A stretch of 64,000 nt of DNA from positions 29,969-93,968 of the forward strand of contig JAEEHS010000050.1 in assembly GCA_016281015.1 (NCBI GenBank). The letters are read 5' to 3'. The notes below the pieces were generated by a model that saw only the letters and a program-made list of their open reading frames with translations, searched no databases and was not told the origin of the DNA. The translations under genes and the position numbers were made by a program. Positions 18,919-27,636 of this stretch are shown here, piece by piece. The stretch comes from Bacteroidales bacterium (GTDB lineage Bacteria; Bacteroidota; Bacteroidia; Bacteroidales; UBA932). Within the stretch, counting starts at the first letter, position 1; every line of letters starts with the position of its first letter.

Positions 18919-20067
18919 TCAGATGACATAGTCGCGCACGTCCTGTGCGCTGACGGGGTTGCCGCCGAGAATCATCAGGCGCTCAACTACATTGCGGAGT
19001 TCACGGATATTCCCGCTCCATGATTTTTCCACCAGCATCTGCAGGGCTTCGGGGGAGAATTCCTTCCGCGGCATGGCTGTCTCTGAGGAAATCTGGTCCA
19101 GGAAGTGATTGACCAGCAGGGGAATGTCGTCTTTCCGCTCGTCCAGGTTCGGAACCCGGATGACGATGACGCTGAGCCGGTGGTAGAGGTCTTCCCGGAA
19201 ATTGCCCTTGGCGATTTCATCCTGGAGGTTCTTGTTGGTGGCGGAAATGACCCGCACGTTGACGGTAATGTCCTTGTCCGACCCGACGCGGGAAATCTTC
19301 CGCTCCTGCAGGACGCGGAGCACCTTCGCCTGGGCGGAAGGGGACATGTCCCCGATCTCATCCAGGAAGAGCGTGCCGCCGTCTGCCTGCTCGAACTTAC
19401 CCTTGTGCTGCTTGATGGCCGAGGTGAAGGAGCCTTTTTCGTGGCCGAAGAGTTCGCTTTCGATCAGTTCCGAGGGAATGGCCGCGCAGTTGACTTCGAT
19501 ATAAGGCATCATTGAGCGCTGCGACTGCTGGTGAAGGCTCCGCGCCACCAGTTCCTTGCCCGAACCGTTGGCGCCGGTAATGAGGACGCTGGCATCGGTC
19601 GGCGCGACTTTTTCAACCATTTCCCTCACATGCTGGATGCCTTCGGATTCGCCGACCATTTCCTGTCCATAGACTTTCTTTTTCAGGATCTTGGTCTGGC
19701 TGACCAGCGAGGCTTTGTCCGTCGCATTTTTCAGGGTGATGAGAATCCGGTTCAGATCCAGCGGTTTCTGGATGAAGTCGAAGGCCCCTTTCTTGATGCA
19801 GGAAACGGCAATATCGATGTCCGCATGGCCGGAAATCATGATCATCGGGCTTTCCACTCCGTCCCGCAGCAGGGTTTCCAGGACTTCGATGCCGTCCATG
19901 CCGGGCATTTTGATGTCGCAGAAAATGGCATCGAATTTTTCCTTTTCGGCTTTTTCAATGCCTTCGGCGCCGTTCTCGGCGGTCTCGACCTGGTACTCTT
20001 CCATCTCCAGGATTTCCTTGAGGGAGTAGCGGATGGCCCGCTCGTCGTCAATAATCAGAATTCTCAT
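18919..20067 (-). CDS. NtrX-like sigma-54 response regulator lacking a DNA-binding domain
   Basis: A 382-residue two-component regulator. The receiver domain has the phospho-acceptor Asp51 in FCDIKMPGMDG. The AAA+ domain has Walker A ITGANGSGKELVARSLH, the sigma-54 loop GSFTSA in place of GAFTGA, Walker B GGTLFLDEIGDMS and the WSGNIRELRNVVERL end. The protein stops 21 residues after the latter, at RDYVI, so there is no Fis-type helix-turn-helix. It would have to act from solution or through a partner. The NtrY-like kinase at 24124-27606 is the obvious partner. It converges with lptB and is divergent from cmk with overlapping promoter regions. Confidence 0.92.
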   Translation of the reverse strand: MRILIIDDERAIRYSLKEILEMEEYQVETAENGAEGIEKAEKEKFDAIFCDIKMPGMDGIEVLETLLRDGVESPMIMISGHADIDIAVSCIKKGAFDFIQKPLDLNRILITLKNATDKASLVSQTKILKKKVYGQEMVGESEGIQHVREMVEKVAPTDASVLITGANGSGKELVARSLHQQSQRSMMPYIEVNCAAIPSELIESELFGHEKGSFTSAIKQHKGKFEQADGGTLFLDEIGDMSPSAQAKVLRVLQERKISRVGSDKDITVNVRVISATNKNLQDEIAKGNFREDLYHRLSVIVIRVPNLDERKDDIPLLVNHFLDQISSETAMPRKEFSPEALQMLVEKSWSGNIRELRNVVERLMILGGNPVSAQDVRDYVI

Positions 20068-20091
20068 ACTGCAAATATCGCAAAAATTTTC

Positions 20092-20099
20092 TACATTTG
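20092..20099 (+). promoter_or_regulatory. -7 promoter element of cmk
   Basis: TACATTTG, a consensus match 20 nt before the cmk ATG. A weaker minus-strand box (GATATTTG, 20071-20078) for the response regulator lies close by, so the two divergent promoters are packed within ~50 bp. Confidence 0.5.
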
Positions 20100-20119
20100 T
20101 CATCTGGACGTTTTTGCAT

Positions 20120-20836
20120 ATGAACATTCCTGATATCATTATCGCCGTTGATGGTTTTTCTTCCACCGGCAAGAGTTCCTTCGCCAAGATGGTTGCGAAG
20201 GAGTTTTCCTTCCTGTATCTGGACAGCGGTGCCATGTACCGCGGCGTGACCCTGTTCGCCATGGAGCAGGGCTGGATAGCCGCAGACGGAAGTATCGACG
20301 AAAAGTCCCTCGAAGCGGCCCTTCCTTCGCTGGAACTTCATTTCCAGCGGGACGATGAGAAGACGAAACTCTACGCGGGCTCCCGCTGCATCGAAGAGGA
20401 AATCCGCACCCTGGAGGTCTCCTCCCATGTCAGCCCGGTCTCCGCTATCGCCTTTGTCCGCCGCTGGGTGGACGAGCGGCTCCATCGCTTTTCCGAGGGT
20501 GGACGCGTCATCATGGACGGCCGCGATATCGGGACGACGGTCTTTCCGAACGCCGAACTCAAGATCTTCATGGTCGCGGACGTTGATGTCCGCGCTCAGC
20601 GCCGCTATGACGAAATGGTCGCCAAGGGCGAAATGCCCACGCTGGAGGACGTCCGGAAGAATCTCCTGGAGCGGGATTACATCGATTCCCACCGCGAGAC
20701 CTCGCCGCTCCGTCAGGCGGAAGACGCCTATGTGATGGACAATACCCACATGTCCTTTCATGAGGAACTGGTGTGGGTGCTGGGCGTGATCCAGGGCAAG
20801 TTCGGCATTCTCGAAGCGCCCGCCCTCACATGGTAA
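20120..20836 (+). CDS. cmk: Cytidylate kinase
   Basis: Phosphorylates CMP and dCMP with ATP. The 238 residues begin MNIPDIIIAVDGFSSTGKSS, where the P-loop reads DGFSSTGKSSFAK, followed by YLDSGAMYRGVT, GRDIGTTVFPNAELKIFM and the lid RRYDEM. The ATG at 20120 is chosen because it directly precedes the P-loop strand and lies downstream of a promoter box. The stop overlaps the ispH start by 7 nt (ATGGTAA), indicating translational coupling. Confidence 0.95.
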   Translation: MNIPDIIIAVDGFSSTGKSSFAKMVAKEFSFLYLDSGAMYRGVTLFAMEQGWIAADGSIDEKSLEAALPSLELHFQRDDEKTKLYAGSRCIEEEIRTLEVSSHVSPVSAIAFVRRWVDERLHRFSEGGRVIMDGRDIGTTVFPNAELKIFMVADVDVRAQRRYDEMVAKGEMPTLEDVRKNLLERDYIDSHRETSPLRQAEDAYVMDNTHMSFHEELVWVLGVIQGKFGILEAPALTW

Positions 20837-21693
20837 GTGTCGAAATCGACCCGGGTTCCGGCTTTTGCGGCGGTGTCATCCGTGCCATCGGCCATGCCGA
20901 AGCTTTCCTCAGGGACCATGACCATCTCTACTCCCTCGGTGCCATTGTCCACAACGAAGCAGAACTGGTGCGGCTCTCCTCCTGCGGCCTCCGCCCCGTC
21001 GCTTCGCCTGTGGACGTGCCAGAAGGGGAGACCGTCCTGATCCGGGCCCATGGAGAACCTCCTGCTACGTACCAGGCCGCCGGGCGGCGGAAACTCCATG
21101 TCATCGACTGCACCTGCCCGGTTGTTCTCCGTCTCCAGCAGGATATCCGGGAGGCGTATCAGCGGGTCCATGCGGATGGCGCGAAAGGGAAGGTCCTGAT
21201 TTTCGGAAAGATCGGCCATGCCGAGGTGCTGGGACTCGTCGGCCAGACCGGCGGGGACGCCGCCGTCGTGGAAGACCTGGCCATGCTGGAAAAGCTCTTG
21301 CCCTGCCTGGACCCCACGGAGCCGGTCGAAATCTTTTCCCAGACGACAAAAAGCCCTTCTGAATATGCTGCCGTCTGTCAAAGGGTTGCGGCGTGTTGCC
21401 CGCGCCTGACGGTCCATCACAGCATCTGCGCCCAGGTGGCCACCCGCCATGAGCGCCTCGCCGACTTCGCCCGCGACCACGACGTGATCCTCTTCGTCGC
21501 CGGGGCGGAAAGTTCCAATGGGAAAGTCCTGTCGGATTTGTGCCGGAGGGTCAATCCGCGTACCTACCGGATCGCCGGAGCGGACGAAATCGACCCGGCC
21601 TGGATTCGGGACCAGGACCGGGTCGGAGTGTGCGGCGCGACTTCCACGCCGAAATGGCTGCTGGAAGCAGTCGCTTCTTATTTCACGCGCTGA
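20830..21693 (+). CDS. ispH: 4-hydroxy-3-methylbut-2-enyl diphosphate reductase
   Basis: Iron-sulfur enzyme for the last step of the MEP isoprenoid pathway, making IPP and DMAPP. The 287 residues hold the three cluster cysteines in GFCGGV (Cys13), DCTCPVV and HSICAQVATRH, plus the substrate-binding RAHGEPP and GAESSNGKVL segments. The ATG overlaps the end of cmk. The cmk-ispH pairing recurs in many bacteria. The 3' end overlaps the convergent efp gene by 16 nt. Confidence 0.95.
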   Translation: MVSVEIDPGSGFCGGVIRAIGHAEAFLRDHDHLYSLGAIVHNEAELVRLSSCGLRPVASPVDVPEGETVLIRAHGEPPATYQAAGRRKLHVIDCTCPVVLRLQQDIREAYQRVHADGAKGKVLIFGKIGHAEVLGLVGQTGGDAAVVEDLAMLEKLLPCLDPTEPVEIFSQTTKSPSEYAAVCQRVAACCPRLTVHHSICAQVATRHERLADFARDHDVILFVAGAESSNGKVLSDLCRRVNPRTYRIAGADEIDPAWIRDQDRVGVCGATSTPKWLLEAVASYFTR

Positions 21694-22247
21694 CCGTAGC
21701 TACGGTCGGTGGTGTTCACGGTGATGACCTCGCCCGTTTCGATGAAGAGCGGGACCATGATCTTGGCGCCCGTCTCGAGGGTTACTTCCTTCAAGGCTGA
21801 GGTGGAGGCGGTGTTACCCTTTACGGCCGGCTCGGAATAGGTTACTTCGAGGGTGACATAGGTCGGAAGTTCGCAGGTCAGGCAGCGCTCCTCGGGTTCG
21901 GTGAGGAACATCATCTCCACCCGCTGGCCTTCCTTCATCAGGTCGGCGTTTTCCACGACATCGTGGGGCAGGGTAATCTGCTCGTAGGTCTCTTCGTGCA
22001 TGAAGTTGAATGCCTCGCCGTCATCGTACAGGTACTGGTAGGGACGGCGCTCGACGCTGATGGTGTCCAGTTTGACACCGGCGGTGAAGGTGTTTTCGAG
22101 AATACGTCCGTTTTCGAGGTTGCGGAGTTTGGTTTTGACAAAGGCGGGACCCTTGCCGGGTTTCACGTGTTGGAAATACACCACGACGCAAGGTTTGCCG
22201 TTGAACATGATGTACATTCCGTTTTTAAGATCAGCGGTAGTTGCCAT
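21678..22247 (-). CDS. efp: Elongation factor P
   Basis: Translation factor that rescues ribosomes stalled at polyproline. The 189 residues have the three-domain EF-P layout, with the modifiable loop HVKPGKGPAFVKTK carrying Lys32 at the tip and the C-terminal signature TYSEPAVKGNTASTSAL. No earM/epm modification gene is nearby in the window. The gene stands alone; an AT-rich 100-bp stretch separates it from the esterase gene on the same strand. Confidence 0.96.
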   Translation of the reverse strand: MATTADLKNGMYIMFNGKPCVVVYFQHVKPGKGPAFVKTKLRNLENGRILENTFTAGVKLDTISVERRPYQYLYDDGEAFNFMHEETYEQITLPHDVVENADLMKEGQRVEMMFLTEPEERCLTCELPTYVTLEVTYSEPAVKGNTASTSALKEVTLETGAKIMVPLFIETGEVITVNTTDRSYGQRVK

Positions 22248-22348
22248 AAATAGGTTATTTAGTTAAATCCAATTCGTTTGAACCCACAAAAATAAGCATT
22301 TACGCTTTTTTCTCCAAATTTTATCACACGCAGGGCCGGCGGGGCGAC

Positions 22349-23182
22349 CTACAGCTCCCGGCCAAAGAAGTCCGTAAGCGCATCCTGGATTTCATAGAAG
22401 AGGGGAGTGAGATGGTCCTGAGCGTCGAGGTGGAGGCGGTGGCCTTTCCGGGGGACGGGGTGGTGTACGGCGGGAATCCCGAGGGAGACGGCGCGCTGAT
22501 GGACAGCCTTCGTTCCATAGGCATGGCCGGCGATGCGAAGCCCCAGCAGGTAGCCCTCCTCATAGGGAACGGCGGGGTCGAGGACGCTCTGGAAGGACAG
22601 GATCGGCACGCGGGTGCTGCGCAGGATGTCCAGATTCCGGACATAGCCCCAGAGGTTCCCGATGGCGCGGATCCGGCAGGAGGGCATGTTCGCCGGCGGG
22701 GCGTAGGCGAGGGAGAGGGCGATGGCGCCCCCGGCGCTGGTCCCGGCGAGAAAGACCCGCCCGGGGTCGATCCGGAGCGCTTCCCGGGACAGGAGGACGC
22801 GGAGCGCTTCGGCGCAGTCGGAAAGGGCATCTGCCTCGGCTTTCCGAAGGCCCTTCCCGGAGGGGGAAAAGCCCAGCCGGTAATCGGCCGAGACCGCGAC
22901 ATAGCCGAGGGAGGCGAAGTGGCGGCACCATCCGGCTTGGCCCTTCTCCTCCTTGTTCCCGATCCAGTAGGCTCCGCCGTGGAGCATCAGGAGCAAGGGA
23001 CGGTTTCCCGGCGGGTCTCCTTCCGGCAGGTAGATGTCCATCTTTAGGTCGAGGGGGCGGCGCTTCCGGGATTGCTGGAGTTGCCTGAGGAGCGGTACCG
23101 GCCAGGAAGAAGGCGCCTGGCACCAGTAGCCTTCGGCCGTCCTGTAGACGACATCGCGCTGGATGCGGACCGGATAGGGCAT
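22349..23182 (-). CDS. Alpha/beta-hydrolase esterase (BD-FAE/HSL-like)
   Basis: A 277-residue hydrolase with the oxyanion-hole motif LHGGAYWIGNKEE near residue 68 and the nucleophile elbow GTSAGGAIAL with Ser near 146. The His candidate is in the PRKGHRLH segment near 253, and an Asp precedes it. This layout fits small-carboxylester or feruloyl/acetyl esterases of the BD-FAE type. No signal peptide is seen. Substrate unknown. The first of two minus-strand genes with the DUF4783 gene 9 nt upstream, so co-transcription is likely. Confidence 0.85.
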   Translation of the reverse strand: MPYPVRIQRDVVYRTAEGYWCQAPSSWPVPLLRQLQQSRKRRPLDLKMDIYLPEGDPPGNRPLLLMLHGGAYWIGNKEEKGQAGWCRHFASLGYVAVSADYRLGFSPSGKGLRKAEADALSDCAEALRVLLSREALRIDPGRVFLAGTSAGGAIALSLAYAPPANMPSCRIRAIGNLWGYVRNLDILRSTRVPILSFQSVLDPAVPYEEGYLLGLRIAGHAYGTKAVHQRAVSLGIPAVHHPVPRKGHRLHLDAQDHLTPLFYEIQDALTDFFGREL

Positions 23183-23191
23183 GGCCTTCGG

Positions 23192-23602
23192 TTAAAAATA
23201 ACCCGTCTGGCGGGAAATCGCCAATTGCTGGATCTTATACGTCTCGCCGGAAGTGGCGGTCGCGTAGATGGTCACGAGAAAGATCTCTCCGCCGGCGTTG
23301 AGATTACCGATGACGTATTTCTTGTTGGCTTCAGAGGCTTTGTGGGTGATGTCGAAGGAGCGCGGGGTGTAAGAATCGAAGAAGGTTTTCAGAATCTGGC
23401 GCGCCTGGGCCTGCGAACAGTTGCGGGAAGAAGAGATGATGGTGACATCCAGGTGGTCGGCGAACCAGCGGGAAAGGGAAGAGGCGTCTCCCGAAGCGAT
23501 ATACTTCGAAATGGGCGCAAAGACGGCGTATTCTCCGTCCTGTGCCTGAAGCGGTGCCGACAGGAGCAGCAAGGCTCCGATGATGGTCAAAAACTTTTTC
23601 AT
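23192..23602 (-). CDS. DUF4783 (NTF2-like) exported protein
   Basis: A 136-residue protein with an N-terminal signal peptide (IIGALLLLSAPLQAQ). The rest matches the DUF4783 pattern of Bacteroidetes: SKYIASGDASSLSRWFADHLD, a central SSSRNCSQAQARQILKTFF and a terminal LAISRQTGYF. The fold is NTF2-like; the function is unknown. Conserved next to rlmH in several Bacteroidales by recollection, here divergent from it with 55 nt between. Confidence 0.85.
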   Translation of the reverse strand: MKKFLTIIGALLLLSAPLQAQDGEYAVFAPISKYIASGDASSLSRWFADHLDVTIISSSRNCSQAQARQILKTFFDSYTPRSFDITHKASEANKKYVIGNLNAGGEIFLVTIYATATSGETYKIQQLAISRQTGYF

Positions 23603-23641
23603 CTGGTCCTTCCGATTCTTGCAAATACCGCGCCGAAACCG

Positions 23642-23649
23642 TATCTTTG
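23642..23649 (+). promoter_or_regulatory. -7 promoter element of rlmH
   Basis: TATCTTTG, a consensus match only 8 nt before the rlmH ATG at 23658, predicting an extremely short leader. Confidence 0.55.
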
Positions 23650-23657
23650 TTCGGATT

Positions 23658-24131
23658 ATGGAATTGACGCTCTTGACAGTCGGAAAGACCGACGTGAAAT
23701 GGGTGAAGGAAGGACTGGACCTCTATACGGCCCGGCTCACCCATTATGCACCCTTCCGGGTAGAAGAGATTCCTCAGCTTAAGAATGCGGGAAGCCTGAC
23801 CCGGGAGCAGATCAAGCAGAAAGAGGGAGCGTTGATCCTGGACCGGGTCGCCCCCGGAGTGCGGCTGATCCTGCTGGACGAGCATGGGCGGGAATTCCGT
23901 TCCCTGGAATTTGCCGACTATCTGGGAGCGGCGCTCGCGGGCGGCGGCAAGGGCCTGTGCTTTGTCATCGGCGGGGCTTACGGCTTCTCCGAGGCGGTCT
24001 ATCAGCGGAGCCAGGGACGCATTTCCCTGTCGAAAATGACTTTTTCGCACCAGATGGTCCGCGCCATCTTTGCCGAACAGCTCTACCGGGCCTTCACGAT
24101 CCTCAAAGGCGAACCTTATCACCATGAGTAG
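23658..24131 (+). CDS. rlmH: 23S rRNA pseudouridine-1915 N3-methyltransferase
   Basis: SPOUT-fold methyltransferase acting on pseudouridine in helix 69 of 23S rRNA. The 157 residues match the family exactly: LLDEHGREFRSLEFA, then FVIGGAYGFSEAVY in the knotted AdoMet site and the terminal REQLYRAFTILKGEPYHHE-like end. The ATG at 23658 is chosen from the promoter position and family length. The kinase gene downstream overlaps the 3' end by 8 nt. Confidence 0.96.
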   Translation: MELTLLTVGKTDVKWVKEGLDLYTARLTHYAPFRVEEIPQLKNAGSLTREQIKQKEGALILDRVAPGVRLILLDEHGREFRSLEFADYLGAALAGGGKGLCFVIGGAYGFSEAVYQRSQGRISLSKMTFSHQMVRAIFAEQLYRAFTILKGEPYHHE

Positions 24132-27100
24132 CATCCGTCTCCATACCCGTTCGCTTGCCGGTGCCATCCTCTCCGGCGTGGCCGCTCTCCTGATGGGGGT
24201 GGCCCTGCTGGTGAACCGGGGCCATCCGGATGCGGAGTCGGCCGCCCGGGACCTCGGCCGGCGGATCGAAGTCCGGCTGGACATCCTGGACACGTACGTC
24301 CAGACGGCCCTCGAGGCGGATCCGTCCGACTGGCTGCCGCTGGACGGACTGCCGGAGGACATGGTCGTGTACCGCTATGTGGAGGATACGCTCCAGAGCT
24401 GGGCCCACCAGTTTCCGCTGCTTTCGGACGATCTTCGGCCGCGGACGGTCATCCAGCGGCTCGGGGATGCCCGCAGCGCGCTCTCGTCCCCGCTGACGCA
24501 GGTGACGGACCGGCTCTCTTTTGTCAACTATGGACCGAAATGGTTCCTGGTCCGCTCGGTGAAAGGAGAGGGATTCCAACTGATTGCGGGCCTGGAAATG
24601 ATGAATGAACTGAGGGCCGGGTCCATGAACGGCGTCAACCGCCGTTTTTCCCTGGCGGACGGCTACAGTCTCCAGCCGCTTTCTTCCGGGGTGGGGGTTC
24701 CGGTCCATGTCCGGGGCGCTCCGCTGCTGAAAGTGACCTCTGAACAGCTTTCCGACCCGGAGCGGTACAACGGTTTCCTGTTCTGGCTGTCAGTCCTGCT
24801 GGGACTGGTCGGCTCGCTGCTTTTCCTGTCGGGCCGGCCGGTGTGGTCTCGTTTTAGTGTGGTCCTGCTTTGCCAGGGGGCCTTCCTGACCTGGATTTAT
24901 TTCTATGGACAGCACCTGAGCCGGGCTTCGCAGCTGTTTTCGCCGCTCCTGTATGCCGACGGGCCGTTCCTGTATTCGCTGGGGGCGGTGGTGGTGGTCA
25001 ACCTGGCCGTGACGGTCTTGACCCTGAGTCTGTTCCTGATGCGCTTCACCCTGTTGAAGGAAATCCGAAGGCCCCGTGGCGACTGGACGAGTGCGCTCGC
25101 CCTGCTTGTGGCCGTGTTTGTGGCCATCTGCATTTCAGCCTATACCCACATGGCCTTCCGCAGCATCCTCATCAATTCGGGAATTTGCCTGGAACTGTAT
25201 AAGGTGCCGCTTCTGACCGGCTATACGGCGGTTGTGTACCTGTCGTTCCTGCTACTGGTCGTCACCCTGCCGCTTCTTGCCCAGATGGTCTCGCCGCTTG
25301 TGAGGCGTCTGACAGGTCTTCGTTACGACAGTTTTTCCTCCCGTGGCCGGCTGGTTTTCTCCTCCCTGGCGGCTACCTACTTCGTGATTGCCGCCGCGGT
25401 GCTGGGACTGCGCAAGGAGCGGAGCAGTGTCGAGGCCTGGGCGGCCCGCCTAGCCATGGACCGGGACATTTCCCTGGAAATCCAGCTCCGGGGAGCGGAG
25501 CAGCAGATCGCGGCGGACCCGGTCATGGGAGCCTTGGCCCAGCTGGAGGGTGGGGGCGGCCTGATCCGGGGACGGCTCGTCAACGCTTACATGAGCCGCC
25601 TTTCCCAGGACTATGATATTTCCGCCCATATCATCGGGCGGGATGCCGATTCGGACGGCTTGCTCAATGACCGGATCCGGGGCGGGGTCCGCCTGAGCGA
25701 AGGTTCTCATTTCTTTTACAGTTCCTCTTCCGGCGGCAGAGCCCGGTACACGGGATTCTTTACCTATTTCGATCCGCAGAACGGGCCGGTTTCCCTCCTG
25801 CTGCTGGTCGAATCGAAGCACAACCGGGAGGACCGGGGCTACCTGTCCCTGATGGGAGTGTCCGAGCCGGGCCGCATTTCCATTCCTCCCCGTTATTCCT
25901 ACGCCAAATACGTGGGAGGAAAACTGGTTTCCTACAAGGGCGAATATGCCTATCCGACCCTGGTGACCGGCTCCCTGCCGCAGCGGGACGGCTATGTCCA
26001 TTTCGTGCGGGAACTCTCGGAGGATGAGGTGGTGGCCATCTCCCGGCCCGAGACGGTCTGGGTCTATTATCTGGTTGAAGGGGTGCTCTTCGCCCTGATT
26101 GCCTATGCGCTGGTGTCGTTGCTGACCCTCCGGCGCAGCCGCAGGCAGCGGCTCCCGCGGTATTTCCAGACCCGGATTTCCCTGGTGTTGTATCTCTCGC
26201 TGATTTTTACCCTGGTGGGCATGGCGGCGTTCAGCGTCTGGTTCGTCTACCGGCGCAATGCTTCCGACATGCGCAGCATCATGGTTTCGCGCCTGAATAT
26301 CATCCAGTCCATGACCCAGGACCGGCTCCGGGAACTCTCTGCAGGCGGGACGGTCCAGCTGCAGGAGGGCCGGGACGCTGTCGAACGGGTTGGGAACAGT
26401 CTCCACTGCGATATCTCCCTCTTCGATCCTTCGGGGGCGCTGCTCTGCTCGACGACGCCGGAAGTGTACGAGCGGATGGTGCTGGGCCGCCGGCTGGACG
26501 GCCGGGCCTACCGCGACATCGTGTATGGCCACCAGCGGTTCAGCATTTTGCGCGAACGGGTGGGCCGCCGGCCTTTCTATGACCTCCATGCGCCGGTTTT
26601 TGACGGGGCGGGCAATCTCGTGGTCATCGTTTCCTCCCCTTATACCGGCAATACGGTCACCTTGGAGACGGATACGGTGATGCACATCGTGACCATCCTC
26701 GTCGCATTCATCCTCCTGCTGATTCTGGCCCGAATCGTGACCATGGCGGTCATCGCCCGCCTGTTCCGGCCCATTTCCGAGATGCGGGAGAAGATGAAAG
26801 TGACTGACGTGGACCATCTGGAGCCCATTGAATACACCCAGGAGGACGAGATTTCGCCGCTGGTGGCGGCGTACAACCGGATGGTGGAGGACCTTTCCGA
26901 GTCCACCCGGCGCCTGGCCCAGGTGGAGCGCGACAAGGCCTGGAACGACATGGCGCGCCGTGTGGCCCATGACATCAAGAATCCGCTGACCCCGATCAAA
27001 CTCCAACTCCAGATGCTCGCCCGCATGAAGGCCTCGGGCAATCCCAGGTGGCAGGAAAAGTTTGACGATGTGTCGGCGACGGTCCTGGAGCATGTGGAGA

Positions 27101-27606
27101 TGCTCTCCGACTCGGCGGACCAGTTCTCGACTTTTGCCAAACTTTATGACCAGCAGACCGAGGTCCTGGACCTGGATGAACTCATCCGTCAGGAAGTGGC
27201 CCTCTACGACACGCGGGAGGATGTGGCAATGGAGTATTATGGGCTGAGCGGTGCGCTGGTGTCCGGACCGAAGCCGCAGCTGATCCGGGTGATTGTCAAC
27301 CTGCTGACCAATGCGATGCAGGCCGTGGATGAACGCAGCGGCCCCCGCCGGGTGGAACTGTCCCTGCGCAATTCCGTCGTGGACGGCTTCTACGATATCG
27401 TCGTGGAGGACAATGGCCCCGGGGTCAGCGAGGAACTCCGGGAACGGATTTTTACGCCGGACTTTACGACCAAGTCCAGCGGAAGCGGCCTGGGACTTGC
27501 CATCTGCCAGAAAATCGTGGAGCACTGCGGCGGAGAAATCTTTTATTCGAAATCCTTCTCTCTGGGAGGCGCCTGTTTCACGGTCCGCTATCCGAAATTG
27601 AAATAA
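24124..27606 (+). CDS. NtrY-like membrane sensor histidine kinase
   Basis: A 1160-residue inner-membrane kinase. One N-terminal membrane segment is followed by an extracytoplasmic part, then a block of about six hydrophobic segments (residues ~215-430), a second sensor region, another membrane segment near 650, a further sensor part, a last membrane segment near 860 and HAMP. The cytoplasmic HisKA has VAHDIKNPLTPIKLQ with His949, followed by the HATPase boxes NLLTNAMQAVDE, VEDNGPGV and SSGSGLGLAICQKIVEH. The KNPLTPI H-box is typical of NtrY, which pairs with NtrX-type regulators such as the one at 18919-20067. The doubled sensor and membrane arrangement makes it much longer than usual NtrY proteins (~750). 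Confidence 0.92.
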   Translation: MSSIRLHTRSLAGAILSGVAALLMGVALLVNRGHPDAESAARDLGRRIEVRLDILDTYVQTALEADPSDWLPLDGLPEDMVVYRYVEDTLQSWAHQFPLLSDDLRPRTVIQRLGDARSALSSPLTQVTDRLSFVNYGPKWFLVRSVKGEGFQLIAGLEMMNELRAGSMNGVNRRFSLADGYSLQPLSSGVGVPVHVRGAPLLKVTSEQLSDPERYNGFLFWLSVLLGLVGSLLFLSGRPVWSRFSVVLLCQGAFLTWIYFYGQHLSRASQLFSPLLYADGPFLYSLGAVVVVNLAVTVLTLSLFLMRFTLLKEIRRPRGDWTSALALLVAVFVAICISAYTHMAFRSILINSGICLELYKVPLLTGYTAVVYLSFLLLVVTLPLLAQMVSPLVRRLTGLRYDSFSSRGRLVFSSLAATYFVIAAAVLGLRKERSSVEAWAARLAMDRDISLEIQLRGAEQQIAADPVMGALAQLEGGGGLIRGRLVNAYMSRLSQDYDISAHIIGRDADSDGLLNDRIRGGVRLSEGSHFFYSSSSGGRARYTGFFTYFDPQNGPVSLLLLVESKHNREDRGYLSLMGVSEPGRISIPPRYSYAKYVGGKLVSYKGEYAYPTLVTGSLPQRDGYVHFVRELSEDEVVAISRPETVWVYYLVEGVLFALIAYALVSLLTLRRSRRQRLPRYFQTRISLVLYLSLIFTLVGMAAFSVWFVYRRNASDMRSIMVSRLNIIQSMTQDRLRELSAGGTVQLQEGRDAVERVGNSLHCDISLFDPSGALLCSTTPEVYERMVLGRRLDGRAYRDIVYGHQRFSILRERVGRRPFYDLHAPVFDGAGNLVVIVSSPYTGNTVTLETDTVMHIVTILVAFILLLILARIVTMAVIARLFRPISEMREKMKVTDVDHLEPIEYTQEDEISPLVAAYNRMVEDLSESTRRLAQVERDKAWNDMARRVAHDIKNPLTPIKLQLQMLARMKASGNPRWQEKFDDVSATVLEHVEMLSDSADQFSTFAKLYDQQTEVLDLDELIRQEVALYDTREDVAMEYYGLSGALVSGPKPQLIRVIVNLLTNAMQAVDERSGPRRVELSLRNSVVDGFYDIVVEDNGPGVSEELRERIFTPDFTTKSSGSGLGLAICQKIVEHCGGEIFYSKSFSLGGACFTVRYPKLK

Positions 27607-27612
27607 ATTGGT

Positions 27613-27620
27613 TATCTTTG
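27613..27620 (+). promoter_or_regulatory. -7 promoter element of engB
   Basis: TATCTTTG, a consensus match 16 nt before the engB start. Unusually for this phylum, a GGAGG Shine-Dalgarno-like run (27628-27632) follows, 4 nt before the ATG. Confidence 0.55.
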
Positions 27621-27636
27621 TACCGATGGAGGCATC

